Assembly (NCBI RefSeq): GCF_000454545.1
Contig: NZ_CM002139.1
Span: 1,477,070-1,541,069 of the forward strand
Origin: Xanthomonas cassavae CFBP 4642
GTDB taxonomy: Bacteria; Pseudomonadota; Gammaproteobacteria; Xanthomonadales; Xanthomonadaceae
Direction: 5' to 3'
Length of the DNA: 64,000 nucleotides
Position 1 is the first letter of the stretch; every line of letters begins with the position of its first letter. The position numbers and the translations under genes are program-made. Shown here in pieces: positions 55,048 through 63,848 of the stretch. The notes under the pieces are model-generated. The model saw nothing but the letters and a program-made list of their open reading frames with translations. It did no database searches and had not been told where the DNA came from.

Positions 55048-56073
55048 TTACTCGGCTGCCGGGCCGGTTGGGCCTGCCGTAGCGGCGCCGGGCTCACCGG
55101 CAGTGGGCGCGGCGCCGCCCTTGCCATTGGCGCCACCGCCGACAGCTGCACCGCCACCGCCGTTTCCGCCACGTCCTCGGCCGCGGCCGCGTTGGCGGCC
55201 CTGGCCTTCGCGCGGACGTCGGGGGGCGTGCGCGGCCGCTGTGGCCGGGGCGGTGACTGCACGTCCCGGGACCTGCACCACACGCAGTTCGTCGGTGTCC
55301 AGCTGCAGCGCAGTGAGCTTGCCGCCCCAGACCGCGCCGGTATCGATGGCATGCACGCCCTGGGTAATCGTCAGTCCCAGCGCCGACCAGTGGCCGCAGA
55401 CGATCTTCAGATCGCGCTCGACCCGGCCCGGGACTTCGAACCATGGGTACAGCCCCTGTGCCTGCGTGCCCGGCGTGCCCTTGTCTTCGGTGGCGATCCG
55501 CCCGCGCGGAGTGCAATAGCGCATGCGTGTGAACAGATTGATGATGGCGCGACTGCGTTCGTAGCCGCTCAGGCACGGCGACCAGCCGGGCTGGTCGCCG
55601 TACATATTGCGCAGCAGCTTGCGGTAGCCGCCGCCCTGCAATTGCTGCTCGACTTCGCGCGCGTGCTTCTCGGCCATCTGCGTGGTCCACTTCGGTGCCA
55701 GCCCGGCATGGATCATCATCCAGCCCAGCGTGCGGTCCACGTGTGCCAGTTTCTGCATGCGCAGCCAGTCCAGCAGCACGTCGCGGTCCTCGGCCAGCAC
55801 GATGCGCTGCAGGTCCGCATTGACCTTGCGCTGCTCCTCTTCCGAGCGCGCGCCGATCGCCAGCAGCGACAGGTCATGGTTGCCCAGCACCACCACGCTG
55901 TGCGCGCGCAGCGAATGCACCAGCCGCAGCGTTTCCAGCGATTGCCCGCCGCGGTTGACCAGGTCGCCGCAGAACCACAGCGTGTCCTGTACCGGGTCGA
56001 AATTGATCTTTTCCAGCAATCGCTGGGTAATGTCGTAGCATCCTTGCAGGTCGCCAATTGCCCAGACGCTCAT
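55048..56073 (-). CDS. apaH: Diadenosine tetraphosphatase with RGG-like tail
   Basis: This 341-residue enzyme hydrolyses Ap4A and related nucleotides symmetrically and removes Np4 caps from RNA. The PPP-family metal motifs are clear: WAIGDLQGCYDITQRLLEKI (D-x-Q/H-G), LWFCGDLVNRGGQSLETLRL (GDxVxRG) and VVLGNHDLSLLAIG (GNHD). GHWSALGLTITQGVHAIDTG follows. The catalytic part ends near residue 270; about 70 extra residues follow that E. coli ApaH (about 280 residues) lacks, with RRPREGQGRQRGRGRGRGGN and then Gly/Ala/Pro repeats. The tail is probably disordered and basic, so RNA contact is conceivable. apaG lies 28 bases upstream in the same operon. Confidence 0.95.
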   Translation of the reverse strand: MSVWAIGDLQGCYDITQRLLEKINFDPVQDTLWFCGDLVNRGGQSLETLRLVHSLRAHSVVVLGNHDLSLLAIGARSEEEQRKVNADLQRIVLAEDRDVLLDWLRMQKLAHVDRTLGWMMIHAGLAPKWTTQMAEKHAREVEQQLQGGGYRKLLRNMYGDQPGWSPCLSGYERSRAIINLFTRMRYCTPRGRIATEDKGTPGTQAQGLYPWFEVPGRVERDLKIVCGHWSALGLTITQGVHAIDTGAVWGGKLTALQLDTDELRVVQVPGRAVTAPATAAAHAPRRPREGQGRQRGRGRGRGGNGGGGAAVGGGANGKGGAAPTAGEPGAATAGPTGPAAE

Positions 56074-56101
56074 CGCGTGCGCTCCATCAGTCCAGCAGTC
56101 A

Positions 56102-56485
56102 TCAGTGCAGCGTCCTGGGTACGCTCAGCACGAAGGCGGCGATCGGGGCGGTGAATTCGGTGCCATCGTCGGCCACCATGTCGTAGTGGCCTTGCATCTG
56201 GCCCTGCTCGGTCTCCAGCAGCACGCCGGAGGTGTAAAGAAACGCTTCGCCCGGGCGTAGCCAGGGCTGCTCGCCGACCACGCCTTCGCCATCGACCTGC
56301 TCGGTGCGGCCGTTGGCGTCGGTGATGGTCCAGTGGCGGGCGATCAGGCGCGCAGGCACGGCACCGGCGTTGTGGATGCGGATGCTGTAGGCGAAGGCAT
56401 AGCGGCCTTCTTCCGGGGTCGATTGCTGGGCAAGGAAGCGTGGCGACACCTCGACCTCGACCCGATAGCGTGGATCATCGTACAT
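56102..56485 (-). CDS. apaG: ApaG (CorD) protein
   Basis: This 127-residue protein is the classical ApaG, an immunoglobulin-like beta sandwich: [79 protein letters not shown] and [20 protein letters not shown]. The W-x-I-T-D and GEQPxLxPGE motifs are hallmarks. Its role is debated; it is co-transcribed with rsmA and apaH as in enterics, in the order rsmA-apaG-apaH. Confidence 0.96.
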   Translation of the reverse strand: MYDDPRYRVEVEVSPRFLAQQSTPEEGRYAFAYSIRIHNAGAVPARLIARHWTITDANGRTEQVDGEGVVGEQPWLRPGEAFLYTSGVLLETEQGQMQGHYDMVADDGTEFTAPIAAFVLSVPRTLH

Positions 56486-56521
56486 GCGAAAATTCTAGAT
56501 AAACCGGTGTGGGAGCGGCGC

Positions 56522-57310
56522 TCAAGCCAGCTGGACATTGGCCAGCCGGATGAAATCGGCCACCTCGAGTTGTTCGGCGCGGGCGTCCGGACGCACGCCT
56601 GCGGCGTCAAAATGCGCGGGTTCGCAGACGGTGGACAAGGCATTGCGCAAGGTCTTGCGACGCTGCCCGAAACCGGCGCGCACCACATCGGCAAAGCGGC
56701 GGCGGTCGTTGATCGTCACCGTGGCCGGGTCGCGCGGCACCAGCCGCACCACGGCCGAGTCCACCTTGGGGGGCGGCCGGAACGCGCCCGGCGGCACCAC
56801 GAACAGCGCGGTGACCTCGCAGTAGGCCTGCAACATCACGCTGAGCCGGCCATACACCTTGCTGCCCGGGCCGGCGGCCATGCGGTCGACCACTTCCTTT
56901 TGCAGCATGAAGTGCATGTCGGCCACGGCGCTGGCATGGTCCAGCGCATGGAACAGGATCGGCGAGGAAATGTTGTAGGGCAGGTTGCCGACCAGGCGGA
57001 TCGGGCGGCCATTGGCCAGCGCGGTGAAGTCCACGCTGAGCACGTCGCGGTGGATGATGCTCAGTTCGCCAATCGGCGCGGCGGTCTCGGTCAACGGGGC
57101 GATCAGATCGCGATCGAACTCGATCACGGTCAATGCGCCGTGCCTGCGCAGCAGCGGGAAGGTGATGGCACCCTGGCCGGGGCCGATTTCGACCAGGTGC
57201 TGGCCGGCGCGCGGGTCCACCGCCTGGACGATCCGGTCGATGTAATACCGGTCGGCAAGAAAGTGCTGGCCGAGCGACTTCTTGGCCGGTGCGCTGAAGG
57301 AAGAATTCAT
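56522..57310 (-). CDS. rsmA: 16S rRNA dimethyladenosine transferase
   Basis: This 262-residue enzyme (KsgA) dimethylates two adjacent adenosines near the 3' end of 16S rRNA during late 30S assembly. It shows KSLGQHFLADRYYIDRIVQA, motif I LVEIGPGQGAITFPLLRR, motif IV VGNLPYNISSPILFHALDH (the NLPY active site), and RPPPKVDSAVVRLVPRD. Loss confers kasugamycin resistance in other bacteria. It lies between pdxA and apaG on the same strand. Confidence 0.97.
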   Translation of the reverse strand: MNSSFSAPAKKSLGQHFLADRYYIDRIVQAVDPRAGQHLVEIGPGQGAITFPLLRRHGALTVIEFDRDLIAPLTETAAPIGELSIIHRDVLSVDFTALANGRPIRLVGNLPYNISSPILFHALDHASAVADMHFMLQKEVVDRMAAGPGSKVYGRLSVMLQAYCEVTALFVVPPGAFRPPPKVDSAVVRLVPRDPATVTINDRRRFADVVRAGFGQRRKTLRNALSTVCEPAHFDAAGVRPDARAEQLEVADFIRLANVQLA

Positions 57311-57427
57311 CCGCGCAGTTTAACGGAGCCGGCGGCCGCACGCGGTGCCGGTGCCAGCTGTGCGGCGTGCGGCGAAGGGCTGGTCAGGCCGCGCGCCACC
57401 GCTGTGGCGTCGCGCCGCGCGGCTCGC

Positions 57428-58399
57428 TCAGCCGCGCGCCGCCAGCCGTGCGCACAGCGCGGTTGCCGCCATCAGGCTGGACGGGTCGGCAATGCCGCGC
57501 CCAGCCAGTTCCAGCGCGGTGCCATGGTCCACTGCCACGCGGGGGTAGGGCAAGCCCAGGGTGATGTTGACCGCCTGTTCGAAGCCGCTGTACTTGAGCA
57601 CCGGCAGGCCCTGATCGTGGTACATCGCCACCACCGCATCGAAGCCGCTCAGTTTCTGCGGCAGGAACGCGGTATCTGCCGGCAACGGGCCAATCAGCTG
57701 AATGCCTTCGCCGCGTAACTGCTCCAGCAGCGGAATGATGACGTCCAGTTCCTCGCGACCCAGATGGCCGTCCTCGCCCGCATGCGGGTTGAGCCCGAGC
57801 ACGGCGATACGTGGCGCAGGCAGGCCGAAGTCGCGCTGGAGCGCGGCGTGGGTGATGCGCAGGCACTGCGCCAGCGCTGGGGCGGTAAGCGCATCGGCCA
57901 CCGCGCGCAACGGCAGATGGGTGGTGACCAGGGCGACGCGCACGATGTGGTTGGCCAGCATCATCACCACCGGGCAGCCAGCCTGCTCGGCCAGCAACTC
58001 GGTGGTGCCGGTGTAGGCGATGCCGCCGGCGTTGATGACCGCCTTGTGCACCGGTCCGGTCACGATGCCCTGCAGACGGCCGGCCAGGCAGTCGCCGGCA
58101 GCGGTGCGCAGGCCGGCGATCACCGCCGCGGCATTGGCCGGGTCAGGGGTGCCGAAGCGGGTCGGGTTGGCCTGGCGAACCGGGAACAGCGGCAGGTCGC
58201 CGGGTGCCCGTGCGGGCTGGTCGGGATCGAGCAGCCGCACAGACAACGACAGCGCCTGCGCGGCGCTGTGCAAGGTATCCGGATCGGCATAGGCGATCAG
58301 ATCTGCGTCCGAGCGCGGCCGTTGGGCAAGCCGGACGCACAGCTCGGGCCCGATCCCGGCCGGCTCGCCCGGCACCAGCGCGAGCGACGGGACCCGCAT
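57428..58399 (-). CDS. pdxA: 4-hydroxythreonine-4-phosphate dehydrogenase
   Basis: This 323-residue enzyme of pyridoxal-phosphate synthesis oxidises 4-phosphohydroxythreonine. The start is VPSLALVPGEPAGIGPELCV. Metal and substrate motifs are ITGPVHKAVINAGGIAYTGT, VTTHLPLRAVADALT, LGLNPHAGEDGHLGREE and VAMYHDQGLPVLKYSGFEQA with the conserved His ligands; TLGLPYPRVAVDHGTALELA precedes the C-terminus. The ATG at 58399 is set by the conserved start and lies four bases after the surA stop. The longer upstream frame overlaps surA. Confidence 0.96.
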   Translation of the reverse strand: MRVPSLALVPGEPAGIGPELCVRLAQRPRSDADLIAYADPDTLHSAAQALSLSVRLLDPDQPARAPGDLPLFPVRQANPTRFGTPDPANAAAVIAGLRTAAGDCLAGRLQGIVTGPVHKAVINAGGIAYTGTTELLAEQAGCPVVMMLANHIVRVALVTTHLPLRAVADALTAPALAQCLRITHAALQRDFGLPAPRIAVLGLNPHAGEDGHLGREELDVIIPLLEQLRGEGIQLIGPLPADTAFLPQKLSGFDAVVAMYHDQGLPVLKYSGFEQAVNITLGLPYPRVAVDHGTALELAGRGIADPSSLMAATALCARLAARG

Positions 58400-58403
58400 G
58401 ACC

Positions 58404-59795
58404 TTAGCGCGCCGGCTGTGCCGGCGGCGGGGTCGGTGCAGCGGGCTCTGCAGGCTTGCTCGGTTCGGCGGTGGCATTGCCGTCGGCACGATCGCCGGTG
58501 CGGTAGCTCACATAGGCTTCGCCGCGCAGTTCCTGCAGGTAGCGGTTGTATTCCTCTTCCAGCTTGCGGCGGCCGATCGTTTCACGGATCTGGGCACGCT
58601 GGTTCTCGGCACTGACGTCGGTCTGGCGGCTGCCGACGCGCTGCACGATATGCCAGCCAGCCTGGGTGCGGAACGGCTCGGACACCCCGCCGTCGGCCAG
58701 GCTCTCGACCTGCTTGCCGAAATCAGGGCCGAAGGCGTCGGCCGGGAACCAGCCCAGATCGCCACCCTGCCCACGGCTATTGGTGTCTTCGGACGCTTCC
58801 TTGGCGGTTGCCTGGAAATCGGCGCCGCCGACGATGCGCGCGCGCAGCGTGTCGATCTTGGCCTTGGCCTGGGCTTCGGTCTGGTTGTCGCCAATGCGGA
58901 TCAGGATGTGCCGGGCGTTGTACTCGGTGACCATCTTCTTTTCGCCGCCGGCATTGGCGTCGCGCATTTCCACCAGCTTGAGCAACTGGAAACCGCTGGG
59001 GCCACGCAGCGGGCCTGCAACCTGGCCGGGCTGCATGTCGCGGATCAGCTGGGCGAAGGCATTGGGAATTTCGTCCAGGCTGCGCCAGCCCAGGTCGCCG
59101 CCTTCCAATGCATTGGGGCTGTCCGAATAACGCACCGCCGCGGCCGAGAAATCCAGCTCGCCCTTGTCGATCAAGGCCTTGATCCCGTCGACCTTCTTCT
59201 GGCCGGTGGCGATCTGGTCGGCGGTTGCACCTTCCGGCAGGCCCACCAGGATATGCGCCAGATGATACTGGCTACCGGTGGTGGCCTGCTGGGCCAGCGC
59301 GGTATCCACTTCCCCTTCGCTCACGCTGATACGACTCTGCGCAAAGCTCTGACGCAGGCGCTGGACGATGATTTCATCGCGCACCGAGGCGCGGAAATCG
59401 CCGTAGGCCATGCCGTCGGCGGCCAGCTTCTGACGCAGACCATCCACGCTGGTGCCGTTCTGCTGGGCAATGCTGGCGATGGCGCGGTTGAGCTCCTCGT
59501 CGCTGACGCGGATACCGCTGCTGTCGGCACGGCCGACCTGCAATTTGACCAGGACCAGGCGCTCGAGCACCTGCCGCTGCAGGACATCGTCCGGCGGCAG
59601 CTGGTTTTCGCGACCGGCGTACTGCGACTTGACGTTGCGCACAGCGCGATCGAGCTCGCTCTGCAGCACCACGTCCTCGTCCACGATAGCGGCGATACGA
59701 TCCAGCGGCTGGGATTGCTGCGCCGATGCCAGCGGCGAGACCGTGCTGGTGATCACCAGCAACGAGGCAAGAACAACGGAGAAAGGCTTGGTCAT
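58404..59795 (-). CDS. surA: Periplasmic chaperone SurA (peptidyl-prolyl isomerase)
   Basis: This 463-residue periplasmic chaperone guides outer-membrane proteins to the BAM machinery. A signal peptide (MTKPFSVVLASLLVITSTVS, cleavage near ASA-QQS) precedes the N-terminal chaperone domain (LDRIAAIVDEDVVLQSELDR). Two parvulin domains follow: YHLAHILVGLPEG with YSDSPNALEGGDLGW, and NARHILIRIGDNQTEAQAKA with GGDLGWFPADAFGPDFGKQV and FRTQAGWHIVQRVGSRQTD. A Pro/Ala-rich tail of about 30 residues ends it. LptD, a main SurA client, is encoded immediately upstream with a four-base overlap. Confidence 0.97.
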   Translation of the reverse strand: MTKPFSVVLASLLVITSTVSPLASAQQSQPLDRIAAIVDEDVVLQSELDRAVRNVKSQYAGRENQLPPDDVLQRQVLERLVLVKLQVGRADSSGIRVSDEELNRAIASIAQQNGTSVDGLRQKLAADGMAYGDFRASVRDEIIVQRLRQSFAQSRISVSEGEVDTALAQQATTGSQYHLAHILVGLPEGATADQIATGQKKVDGIKALIDKGELDFSAAAVRYSDSPNALEGGDLGWRSLDEIPNAFAQLIRDMQPGQVAGPLRGPSGFQLLKLVEMRDANAGGEKKMVTEYNARHILIRIGDNQTEAQAKAKIDTLRARIVGGADFQATAKEASEDTNSRGQGGDLGWFPADAFGPDFGKQVESLADGGVSEPFRTQAGWHIVQRVGSRQTDVSAENQRAQIRETIGRRKLEEEYNRYLQELRGEAYVSYRTGDRADGNATAEPSKPAEPAAPTPPPAQPAR

Positions 59796-62215
59796 GGAAT
59801 CAGGTTCGGATCGTAATCGTCCGGATTGGTCGTGGTGTTGCTGGGCGGGACCAGGTACAGGTCGTCACGGTAATAGCCGAGAATAGCACGGCGCAACGTG
59901 CGGTCCGTGTTCTGGCCAAACGAGCTCAAGCCCTTCAGCACGAACTCGAACTGGATGGAGTTGTCCATCTCGCCATCGCGGTTGCGGACGAACCGGCGCA
60001 CCAGCGCGCGCACAGCCAGGCAGCAGCTGTCCCATTGCACGCCGCCGATGATTTCCAGCGGTTTGCGATCCAGCAGCGAGTAGTAGTAACGGCCGACCGC
60101 ACTCCAGGTGGGGTTGATCGGGTACAGGAAAGAGAAGTCGGCCTGCTTGAGCTGGTCGTTGTTACTGATCAGATCGCGACGATAGCGGTAGGCCAGATTG
60201 ATGATGCCGTCGTTGCCCAGCAGGTAGCGTGTACGCAGGCTGGCCAGATCTTCCTTGCGCGAGTTCGGGTTCCACTGGTAGGTGGCGCCCATCGACCAAC
60301 GGTCGTTGATCATGTAGTTCGCGTCGGCCACCCAGGCGGACTTGCCCTGTTCGATAGGCTGCTCGCTGTTGGCGGTGGAGCTGTTGATTGTGACCAGCGA
60401 ATCGTTGAAGTACAGGATCTGGCCTGCGCTCAGCGACAACTTTTCGCGCCCATCCTCCTGGCGAAGCCAGCGCGAGGTAACGGCCAAGGTCAGCTGATTG
60501 GCGTCGTTCTGACGGTCGGCACCGGTGTAACGGCTGTCCCGGAACAATTGTCCGTAGCTGAAGGTGAACGGACGGGTGTCGAACACCGGCAGGTCATCCT
60601 GGTCCCGATACGGCACGTACAGGTAGTACATGCGCGGTTCCAGCGTATTGAGATAGTTGGTCCCAAATACCGAGGTTTCGCGATCGAAATACAGGCCGGC
60701 ATCCAGCGAGGCGATCGGCAGGCTGCGCGTGGGTGTTCGGTCGCCGGTCAGCGGTGCGGTATTGGCGATGGTCGAATCCAGCTGGTAGGCGGTGTAGCGC
60801 CATGCCACGGTGGGCGTTATAAACCAGGCCGCGCCCGACAATGGCATCGAGAGATAGGGTTTGACGTCCAGGCGCGAGCCGCTGCCATAATCCTGGTTGC
60901 GGATATTGGTGCGGACGTATTCGTCACCGTTGTTATCGTTGTTGCCGTCGTTGTTCGGGATGAAATTGACTTGATACGAGTCGTCATGCGTAAACCGCAC
61001 GGCCTCGGCATACACGCCCGCCTCGAACAGGCCGAACGGCTTTTCCCAGGTGAAGTACGCACGCGGCTGCCGGTTGTACGGCAGGGCCCGTTCGTCCAGG
61101 GTGTAGTCGGTCAGCTGCCAGCGGTCGGCCATCAGGCCGGCAGTCCAGGTCTCGCCGGTGCCATAGATACCAATGGTGCTTTGCAGACTGGACGCCGAGC
61201 CCATGCCGTTCAGGCGGCTGGTGAAGTCTTCCACATAGCGGGTGTCGCTGACCCACGAAATGCTGCTGCGCGCCTGCCAGTGACTGTTGACGTTGTGGTA
61301 GCCACTATAGAAAACGCTGCCACGGTCCTTGTCGCGCAATTTATCGTTGGGCAGGTAGTTGCCAGTGATCTCGCCACGACCGCCGTCGTACAGATAGCGG
61401 AACTCGGTGCCGAACATGAAACCGCGCTTGCTCATGTAGCGCGGCAGCAGGGTGGCATCGTAGTTCGGCGCCAGATTCAGGTAGATCGGCTGCAGGTAAT
61501 CGAAGCCGTTACGGCCGGACAGGCCGAATTGCGGAAACAGCAAGCCGGTCTGGCGGCGGTCGTCGATGGGGAACTTGAACCACGGGAAGTACAGCACCGG
61601 CACCTTGCCGATCTGCAGCACCGCATTGCGTGCAGTGCCGAAGCCCTCTTCGTTGTCGACGTCGATTTCCGGCGCACGCACGCGCCAGATCGGCTGCGAG
61701 GGATCGCAGGTGGTATAGGTCGAGCGATGCATCTGGCCGACCTGGCCCTGCAGGTCCACCGATTCGGCCCCGCCGTTGCCGCGCCGGTCCACCAGCTGGT
61801 ACTGGATGTTGGTGACCTTGTGGCTGTCGGTGTCCTGATTGCCCTCGGCGCGATCGGCGACCATGCGGAAGGAGGTGTCCTGGTAGCGGACGTTGCCTTC
61901 GGCGATGTAGTTGCCGGTTTCGGTGTCCATGCGCAGGCTGTCTGCGCCCAGGAACTGGTCGCCGCGCTTGAGCGCGACATTGCCCTGGTACTGCGGGGTG
62001 GTGCTGGTGCCGGACAGCTGGTCGCCTTCGATGTCGGTCGGCAGCTGCTGGCGCATCTCGGCGGTTTTGGGGTCGGCGGCAGGAGCGCCGTCGAAGCCGG
62101 GCAGCGGGTCCACAGCCGGGCACAATCCCCAGTTCAACGGCTTGTCGGCAGCCATGGCCGGGAGGCAGATGGCGATGCCCAAGGGCAGGGGCAGCAGGCG
62201 GAGAGCTCGGCGCAC
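59792..62215 (-). CDS. lptD: LPS-assembly protein LptD
   Basis: This 807-residue outer-membrane protein inserts lipopolysaccharide into the outer leaflet with LptE. I start it at GTG 62215 (RRALRLLPLPLGIAICLPAM, signal cleavage at MA-ADK), which matches what I recall of Xanthomonas homologues; ATG 62272 would add a non-conserved leader. The N-terminal beta-jellyroll has LPTDIEGDQLSGTSTTPQYQ and DTETGNYIAEGNVRYQDTSF. The barrel starts near 225 (FPWFKFPIDDRRQTGLLFPQ). Cysteines at WGLCPAV, TTCDPS and the pair DSCCLAV would give the structural disulfides. An Asn/Asp-rich loop near residues 418-430 looks surface-exposed. It ends YDPNLIP and overlaps surA by four bases. Confidence 0.96.
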   Translation of the reverse strand: MRRALRLLPLPLGIAICLPAMAADKPLNWGLCPAVDPLPGFDGAPAADPKTAEMRQQLPTDIEGDQLSGTSTTPQYQGNVALKRGDQFLGADSLRMDTETGNYIAEGNVRYQDTSFRMVADRAEGNQDTDSHKVTNIQYQLVDRRGNGGAESVDLQGQVGQMHRSTYTTCDPSQPIWRVRAPEIDVDNEEGFGTARNAVLQIGKVPVLYFPWFKFPIDDRRQTGLLFPQFGLSGRNGFDYLQPIYLNLAPNYDATLLPRYMSKRGFMFGTEFRYLYDGGRGEITGNYLPNDKLRDKDRGSVFYSGYHNVNSHWQARSSISWVSDTRYVEDFTSRLNGMGSASSLQSTIGIYGTGETWTAGLMADRWQLTDYTLDERALPYNRQPRAYFTWEKPFGLFEAGVYAEAVRFTHDDSYQVNFIPNNDGNNDNNGDEYVRTNIRNQDYGSGSRLDVKPYLSMPLSGAAWFITPTVAWRYTAYQLDSTIANTAPLTGDRTPTRSLPIASLDAGLYFDRETSVFGTNYLNTLEPRMYYLYVPYRDQDDLPVFDTRPFTFSYGQLFRDSRYTGADRQNDANQLTLAVTSRWLRQEDGREKLSLSAGQILYFNDSLVTINSSTANSEQPIEQGKSAWVADANYMINDRWSMGATYQWNPNSRKEDLASLRTRYLLGNDGIINLAYRYRRDLISNNDQLKQADFSFLYPINPTWSAVGRYYYSLLDRKPLEIIGGVQWDSCCLAVRALVRRFVRNRDGEMDNSIQFEFVLKGLSSFGQNTDRTLRRAILGYYRDDLYLVPPSNTTTNPDDYDPNLIP

Positions 62216-62339
62216 GCGTGGTTCAACCAATAAAATGGCGCCTAGCTTGCCGTATACCCCGCATAGGGGCAATGAAGAGCACCGGCGTGGAGCGGGCGAG
62301 GTTCATCGCCGGCAAGGGCGTCTGCCGCGCCGCCGGCGG

Positions 62340-63248
62340 TCAGCGCAGCGCGGCGACGTGGGCCAAGCTGCTTTCGCGCAATGCCTGCAGGTCGTAGCCG
62401 CCTTCCAGCATGGACACCACGCGCCCGCGCGCATGCCGGTCGGCCAGGGTGCGCAGGGCGGCGGTCAGCCAGCCAAAGTCATCGTCGTCCAGCATCAGGT
62501 CGGCCAGCGGGTCGCGCAGATGGGCATCGAAGCCGGCCGAGATCAGGATCAGTTGCGGACGGAACGCATCGATCAGCGGCAGCATCTCGTCTTCCCAGAC
62601 ATTGCGGAAGCGCAACCCGTCGCTACCCGGCGGCAGCAGCAGATTGTGGACATTGCCGACGCCACGTTCGTGGACGCTGCCCGAATGGGGGTATAGCCCG
62701 GACTGGTGGGTGCTGAGGTACTGCACGGCGGGGTCGCGTTCGAAGATCGCCTGGGTGCCGTTGCCGTGGTGCACGTCGAAATCGACGATGGTGATGCGTT
62801 CCAGGCCATGCCGGTCGCGGGCGTGGGCCGCAGCCACGGCGATGTTGTTGAACAGGCAAAAGCCCATCGACACCTGCGCGGTAGCGTGGTGACCCGGTGG
62901 GCGGACCGCGCAGAAGGCGGTGCGGCTGAGGTCCTGCATCACCGCATCCACCGCCGCGATGCCAGCGCCGGCCGCGCGCAGGGCGGCCGCGCGCGAGGCC
63001 GGCACCATCCGCGTGTCCACGTCCAGCTGGCGATAGCCGGTGAAGGCCGTTTCCAGGACGGCATCGACCTGCTCGCGCTCGTGCACGCGGCACAGGTCGC
63101 CGAGCTTGGCCAGCGGCGCCTCGCGCCAGTCCAGGTCGGGGAAGGCGGCGCGCAACGCATCGACCACCGCTTCCAGGCGGGCAGGACTCTCGGGGTGCTC
63201 AGGGCCGGCGTCGTGGCCGAGGCAGGCGGGGTGGGTAAAGACCAGCAT
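62340..63248 (-). CDS. Histone deacetylase family protein (acetoin-utilisation type)
   Basis: This 302-residue zinc hydrolase belongs to the arginase/deacetylase fold: MLVFTHPACLGHDAGPEHPE at the start, VRPPGHHATAQVSMGFCLFN (catalytic His pair), ITIVDFDVHHGNGTQAIFER (Asp/His zinc ligands) and LILISAGFDAHLRDPLADLM (third ligand Asp). All catalytic residues are in place. Bacterial members deacetylate polyamines or other small acetylated amines, or acetyl-lysine; the substrate here is unknown. It stands between lptD and the cobalamin adenosyltransferase on the same strand. Confidence 0.93.
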   Translation of the reverse strand: MLVFTHPACLGHDAGPEHPESPARLEAVVDALRAAFPDLDWREAPLAKLGDLCRVHEREQVDAVLETAFTGYRQLDVDTRMVPASRAAALRAAGAGIAAVDAVMQDLSRTAFCAVRPPGHHATAQVSMGFCLFNNIAVAAAHARDRHGLERITIVDFDVHHGNGTQAIFERDPAVQYLSTHQSGLYPHSGSVHERGVGNVHNLLLPPGSDGLRFRNVWEDEMLPLIDAFRPQLILISAGFDAHLRDPLADLMLDDDDFGWLTAALRTLADRHARGRVVSMLEGGYDLQALRESSLAHVAALR

Positions 63249-63286
63249 GGGGCAACTCTAGCCTGTCCGCGGCGCCGGGCACACGC

Positions 63287-63844
63287 TCAAGCGCGACGGC
63301 GGTCGTGCCGCCACAGCACTTCCTGCTGGCCATCGACACGGGCCAATACCCGCGCCAGCACGAACAGCAGGTCGGACAAGCGATTGAGGTAACCGATCGC
63401 CTCGCTGCGCACGGTGTCCTGGCGCGACAGGGCGACGGTTTCGCGCTCGGCCCGGCGCACGATGGTACGGGCCAGATGGCAGCGTGCGGCCGCCTCGCCA
63501 CCGGCCGGCAGGATGAATTCCTGCAGCGGCGGCAAGCTGTCGTTGAACTGGTCCAGCTGCTGCTCCAGGGCCTGGATGTCGGCCGCCGTGATCGCGGCAT
63601 GCCCGGGAATGCACAGTTCACCGCCCAGATCGAACAACTGGTGCTGCACGGTGGTCAGCAGTTCGGCGATCGCAGCCGGGACACCGGGCGCCGCCAGCAG
63701 CACGCCAATGGCCGAATTGGCTTCGTCCACGGTGCCGTAAGCATTGACGCGCAAGGCGTCCTTGCCGGTACGGCTGCCATCGCCCAGACCGGTGCTGCCG
63801 TCGTCGCCAGTGCGGGTATAGATACGAGAAAGACGGTTGCCCAT
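63287..63844 (-). CDS. Cob(I)alamin adenosyltransferase (PduO type)
   Basis: This 185-residue enzyme transfers adenosyl from ATP to cob(I)alamin. The start MGNRLSRIYTRTGDDGSTGL holds the ATP-binding TRTGDDG-TGLGDGSR motif. VNAYGTVDEANSAIGVLLA, CHLARTIVRRAERETVALS and YLNRLSDLLFVLARVLAR are the remaining family signatures (R-R-A-E-R and N-R-L-S-D). The ATG at 63844 is set by this conserved beginning; open codons continue to 63880. It starts four bases after the stop of the next upstream gene. Confidence 0.94.
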   Translation of the reverse strand: MGNRLSRIYTRTGDDGSTGLGDGSRTGKDALRVNAYGTVDEANSAIGVLLAAPGVPAAIAELLTTVQHQLFDLGGELCIPGHAAITAADIQALEQQLDQFNDSLPPLQEFILPAGGEAAARCHLARTIVRRAERETVALSRQDTVRSEAIGYLNRLSDLLFVLARVLARVDGQQEVLWRHDRRRA

Positions 63845-63848
63845 GACG

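Noticed and set aside
60035..62233. Plus-strand 732-codon open frame opposite lptD
   Set aside because: Antisense to lptD. No signal peptide or domain pattern; composition typical of a shadow frame.
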